Source of the DNA: an uncultured Clostridia bacterium
GTDB taxonomy: Bacteria > Bacillota > Clostridia > Christensenellales > Aristaeellaceae
Reading direction: 5' to 3'
Assembly: GCA_937934775.1 (NCBI GenBank)
Contig: CALGYL010000319.1
Location: 1-6,329 of the forward strand
DNA length: 6,329 bases
Part shown: piece by piece, positions 5,410 to 6,329 of the stretch
Layout: every line of letters starts with the position of its first letter
Position numbering within the stretch: position 1 is the first letter of the stretch
Position numbers and translations under genes: made by a program
Notes under the pieces: model-generated
Told to the model about the DNA's origin: nothing
What the model saw: the letters and a program-made list of their open reading frames with translations, nothing else
Database searches by the model: none

Positions 5410-5766
5410 TCAAATTCTCCTGCCGCACCGATGCCTCGGGCACCCGCCGCAGTGGCACGTGTCCTCCAGGCCCTCGCACAGCTGATATTCGCCGCCCTCA
5501 ATCGTAAGAGTCCTACCGTCGACCAGCGCTTCGGCGATCTTTCGACGCGCGCCTTCGTAGATGCGCTGTACGGTCGTGCGGGCGATGTTCATCTGATCGG
5601 CGCATTCCTCCTGCGTGAAGTTCATAAGGTCGATCAGGCGGATCGCCTCGTATTCGTCCACCGACATGACGATGCCCGGCTCGGATTCCCCCGCTCCGTT
5701 CAGCGGACCATACTGACTGCGCTCCGGCAGACAGCAGACTTTCCGCCATTTTCTGGGCCTTGGCAC
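5410..5766 (-). CDS. DUF134 family helix-turn-helix regulator
   Basis: A 118-residue DUF134 protein, a sigma-70 region-4-like DNA-binding protein commonly found beside NifX-type and Mrp genes in anaerobes. It opens with the family signature PRPRKWRKVCCLPE (2-15), followed by YGPLNG, then the core MSVDEYEAIRLIDLMNFTQE (34-53) and the helix-turn-helix with QMNIARTTVQRIYEGARRKIAEAL (58-81). The C-terminus ends in a Cys/His-rich C-x-C-x2-C-x-R-H-R-C (104-114), a probable metal or Fe-S sensor site. The GTG at 5766 is chosen as it matches the usual start MPRPRK and has GGGTGA 5 bases upstream. A second GTG at 5775 with GGAGA upstream is possible and would add three residues. It is the first gene of the operon, right after a promoter flanked by an inverted repeat, so self-control of the operon is plausible but unproven. 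Confidence 0.88.
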   Translation of the reverse strand: MPRPRKWRKVCCLPERSQYGPLNGAGESEPGIVMSVDEYEAIRLIDLMNFTQEECADQMNIARTTVQRIYEGARRKIAEALVDGRTLTIEGGEYQLCEGLEDTCHCGGCPRHRCGRRI

Positions 5767-5843
5767 GCTTGTCACCCGCTCTCCGCAGATTGATGTTTTT
5801 GGCAGGCAGAATTCCCCACTGCAGGCGCTTCGCCCGCGTGCTT

Positions 5844-5902
5844 TTATCGACATATGCCCTATTCAGTCTTCATTATACGCCGATTCGGGCATATGTCAAT
5901 AA
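5844..5902. promoter_or_regulatory. 16-bp inverted repeat flanking the operon promoter (probable operator pair)
   Basis: The plus-strand arm ttatcgacatatgccc (5844-5859) and the arm gggcatatgtcaataa (5887-5902) are reverse complements with one mismatch in 16. Each arm contains GGGCATATG, itself close to the palindrome GGGCATATGCCC. The centres are 43 bp apart, about four helical turns. The upstream arm overlaps the -35 box and the downstream arm lies just past the expected transcription start. This is the layout of a pair of repressor sites. The DUF134 protein made from this promoter is the first candidate to bind it; the Crp/Fnr-like neighbour is the second. Confidence 0.65.
5872..5899 (-). 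promoter_or_regulatory. Strong sigma-A promoter of the DUF134-mrp-nifX operon
   Basis: On the minus strand a perfect TTGACA (5894-5899) and a perfect TATAAT (5872-5877) are separated by 16 bases. Transcription should begin near 5865, about 100 bases before the GTG of the DUF134 gene. The following genes on the same strand are close together (gaps of about 35-55 bases or overlaps) and no terminator is seen until the hairpin after the flavin reductase gene, so this promoter likely serves them all. Confidence 0.85.
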
Positions 5903-5916
5903 CCCAATCCAGCGTA

Positions 5917-5934
5917 ACGCGCCGGACGGCGCGC
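5917..5934 (-). terminator. GC-rich hairpin just after the Crp/Fnr gene
   Basis: On the minus strand GCGCGCC(GTCC)GGCGCGT forms a 6-bp G/C stem plus one G-T pair, three bases after the TGA of the regulator gene. It is followed by TACGCTGG rather than a T-run, so it is an incomplete intrinsic terminator, perhaps an RNA 3'-end stabiliser or a rho-dependent end. Confidence 0.4.
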
Positions 5935-5937
5935 ATG

Positions 5938-6329
5938 TCAGCTTGGATGGTCGCCTTCAATCATGCGAATATGCCGATTGGATACGCTGATCAATTCTTC
6001 GTCCTTCATCTTCTTGAGTTCCCGGAAAAGCGAAGGGCGCTGAACCCCCAAATGATCGGCAAGCTCCTTTTTGCTGACAGGAAGACAAATCACGGAAGAA
6101 CCCTGAAGAATACTCTGCTGCCGCAGGTAGTCCAGCAGATTCTCCCGCAGCGTTTTCTGCGCAAGCATCGCGATTTTCCGGTTCATCCCCAGAGAGTTCG
6201 CCGACAGCGCCTGGACGTAGCGCATCACGAAGTCGTAGCCGCGAAGCAACTCCAGAACGGCATTCCGGTGGATGTGCAATAGTTTACACGCCGTGACGCT
6301 GTAGATATTGAGCGGATATGCCCCGTCGT
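5938..6329 (-). CDS. Crp/Fnr family transcriptional regulator, C-terminal part (runs off right edge)
   Basis: The last 129 codons are visible; the N-terminal part of the cyclic-nucleotide-binding-like domain is beyond the right edge. The visible part starts DGAYPLNIYSVTACKLLHI, the end of the effector-domain beta roll, followed by the long dimerisation helix (VLELLRGYDFVMRYVQAL) and the Crp-type winged helix-turn-helix with LPVSKKELADHLGVQRPSLF and RELKKMKDEELI. It ends HIRMIEGDHPS. No Fnr-type N-terminal cysteines can be checked. This family senses oxygen, NO, CO, redox state or nutrients and activates or represses genes. It lies directly upstream of, and in the same direction as, the metal-cluster operon, but has its own 3' hairpin and the operon has a strong promoter, so it is probably a separate transcript. 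Confidence 0.88.
   Translation of the reverse strand, partial: DGAYPLNIYSVTACKLLHIHRNAVLELLRGYDFVMRYVQALSANSLGMNRKIAMLAQKTLRENLLDYLRQQSILQGSSVICLPVSKKELADHLGVQRPSLFRELKKMKDEELISVSNRHIRMIEGDHPS

Noticed and set aside
5767..5853. ATG at 5853 adding 29 residues to the DUF134 protein, or a leader peptide
   Set aside because: The ATG lies inside the downstream arm of the inverted repeat only about 12 bases after the expected transcription start and has no good ribosome binding site; the family normally begins at the PRPRK motif.
1..6329. tRNA or rRNA genes, CRISPR arrays, insertion sequences, nitrogenase structural genes
   Set aside because: No cloverleaf-like segments, no regularly spaced direct repeats with unique spacers, no transposase frames or flanking terminal repeats, and no nifHDK-like proteins were seen; the only periodic repeat is the protein-coding SCCG tail.

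Overview
The window reads as a stretch of chromosome from an anaerobic, fairly GC-rich bacterium, most likely a Clostridia-type Firmicute. This rests on the gene set (an Mrp/ApbC ATPase with an N-terminal Cys cluster, NifX-type small proteins without nitrogenase genes, a DUF134 regulator, a flavoredoxin-like flavin reductase), strong purine-rich ribosome binding sites, and near-consensus sigma-A promoters. The organism is an inference, since nothing here is species-diagnostic. All convincing genes lie on the minus strand and are transcribed from right to left, except one broken plus-strand membrane-protein gene near 2650-2990.

From the right edge: the 3' part of a Crp/Fnr-type regulator (5938 to the edge) ends in a hairpin. 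Next is a TTGACA-16-TATAAT promoter (5872-5899) that sits between two arms of a 16-bp inverted repeat (5844-5902). It drives an apparent operon: DUF134 regulator (5410-5766), Mrp-type Fe-S/ATPase carrier (4512-5357), a NifX-type gene broken by several small deletions and an in-frame TGA (4116-4472), a heavily deleted MinD-type ATPase (3808-4119), an intact NifX-type protein (3525-3884) and a flavin reductase (3002-3490). A perfect 11-bp stem hairpin (2952-2985) follows the last gene. The set resembles the metal-cluster carrier modules (NifX/ORP-like proteins with Mrp and MinD ATPases) of anaerobes such as Desulfovibrio, which have no nif structural genes. The likely theme is assembly or trafficking of a metal cluster, with a flavin reductase as possible electron donor.

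The middle part, 2490-3001, holds no intact gene. It contains the promoter of the next gene and a frameshifted plus-strand membrane-protein remnant that converges on the operon. A stand-alone GNAT acetyltransferase (1918-2490) has its own TTGAAA-17-TATCAT promoter and a rho-independent terminator (1858-1898).

On the left is a metal-handling pair: a 539-residue fusion of HMA domain, TauE/SafE-like membrane domain, cupredoxin-like domain and a tail with three SCCG motifs spaced exactly 23 residues apart (162-1781), then the start of a lipoprotein that runs off the left edge. The SafE-like gene probably handles copper or another soft metal. Its closeness to a NifX module is suggestive but no more.

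The most unusual features are the promoter-flanking inverted repeat, the periodic SCCG tail, and the broken nifX-like gene. Restoring six bases to that gene gives a normal-length family member whose only remaining stop is a TGA where the family appears to have a cysteine.
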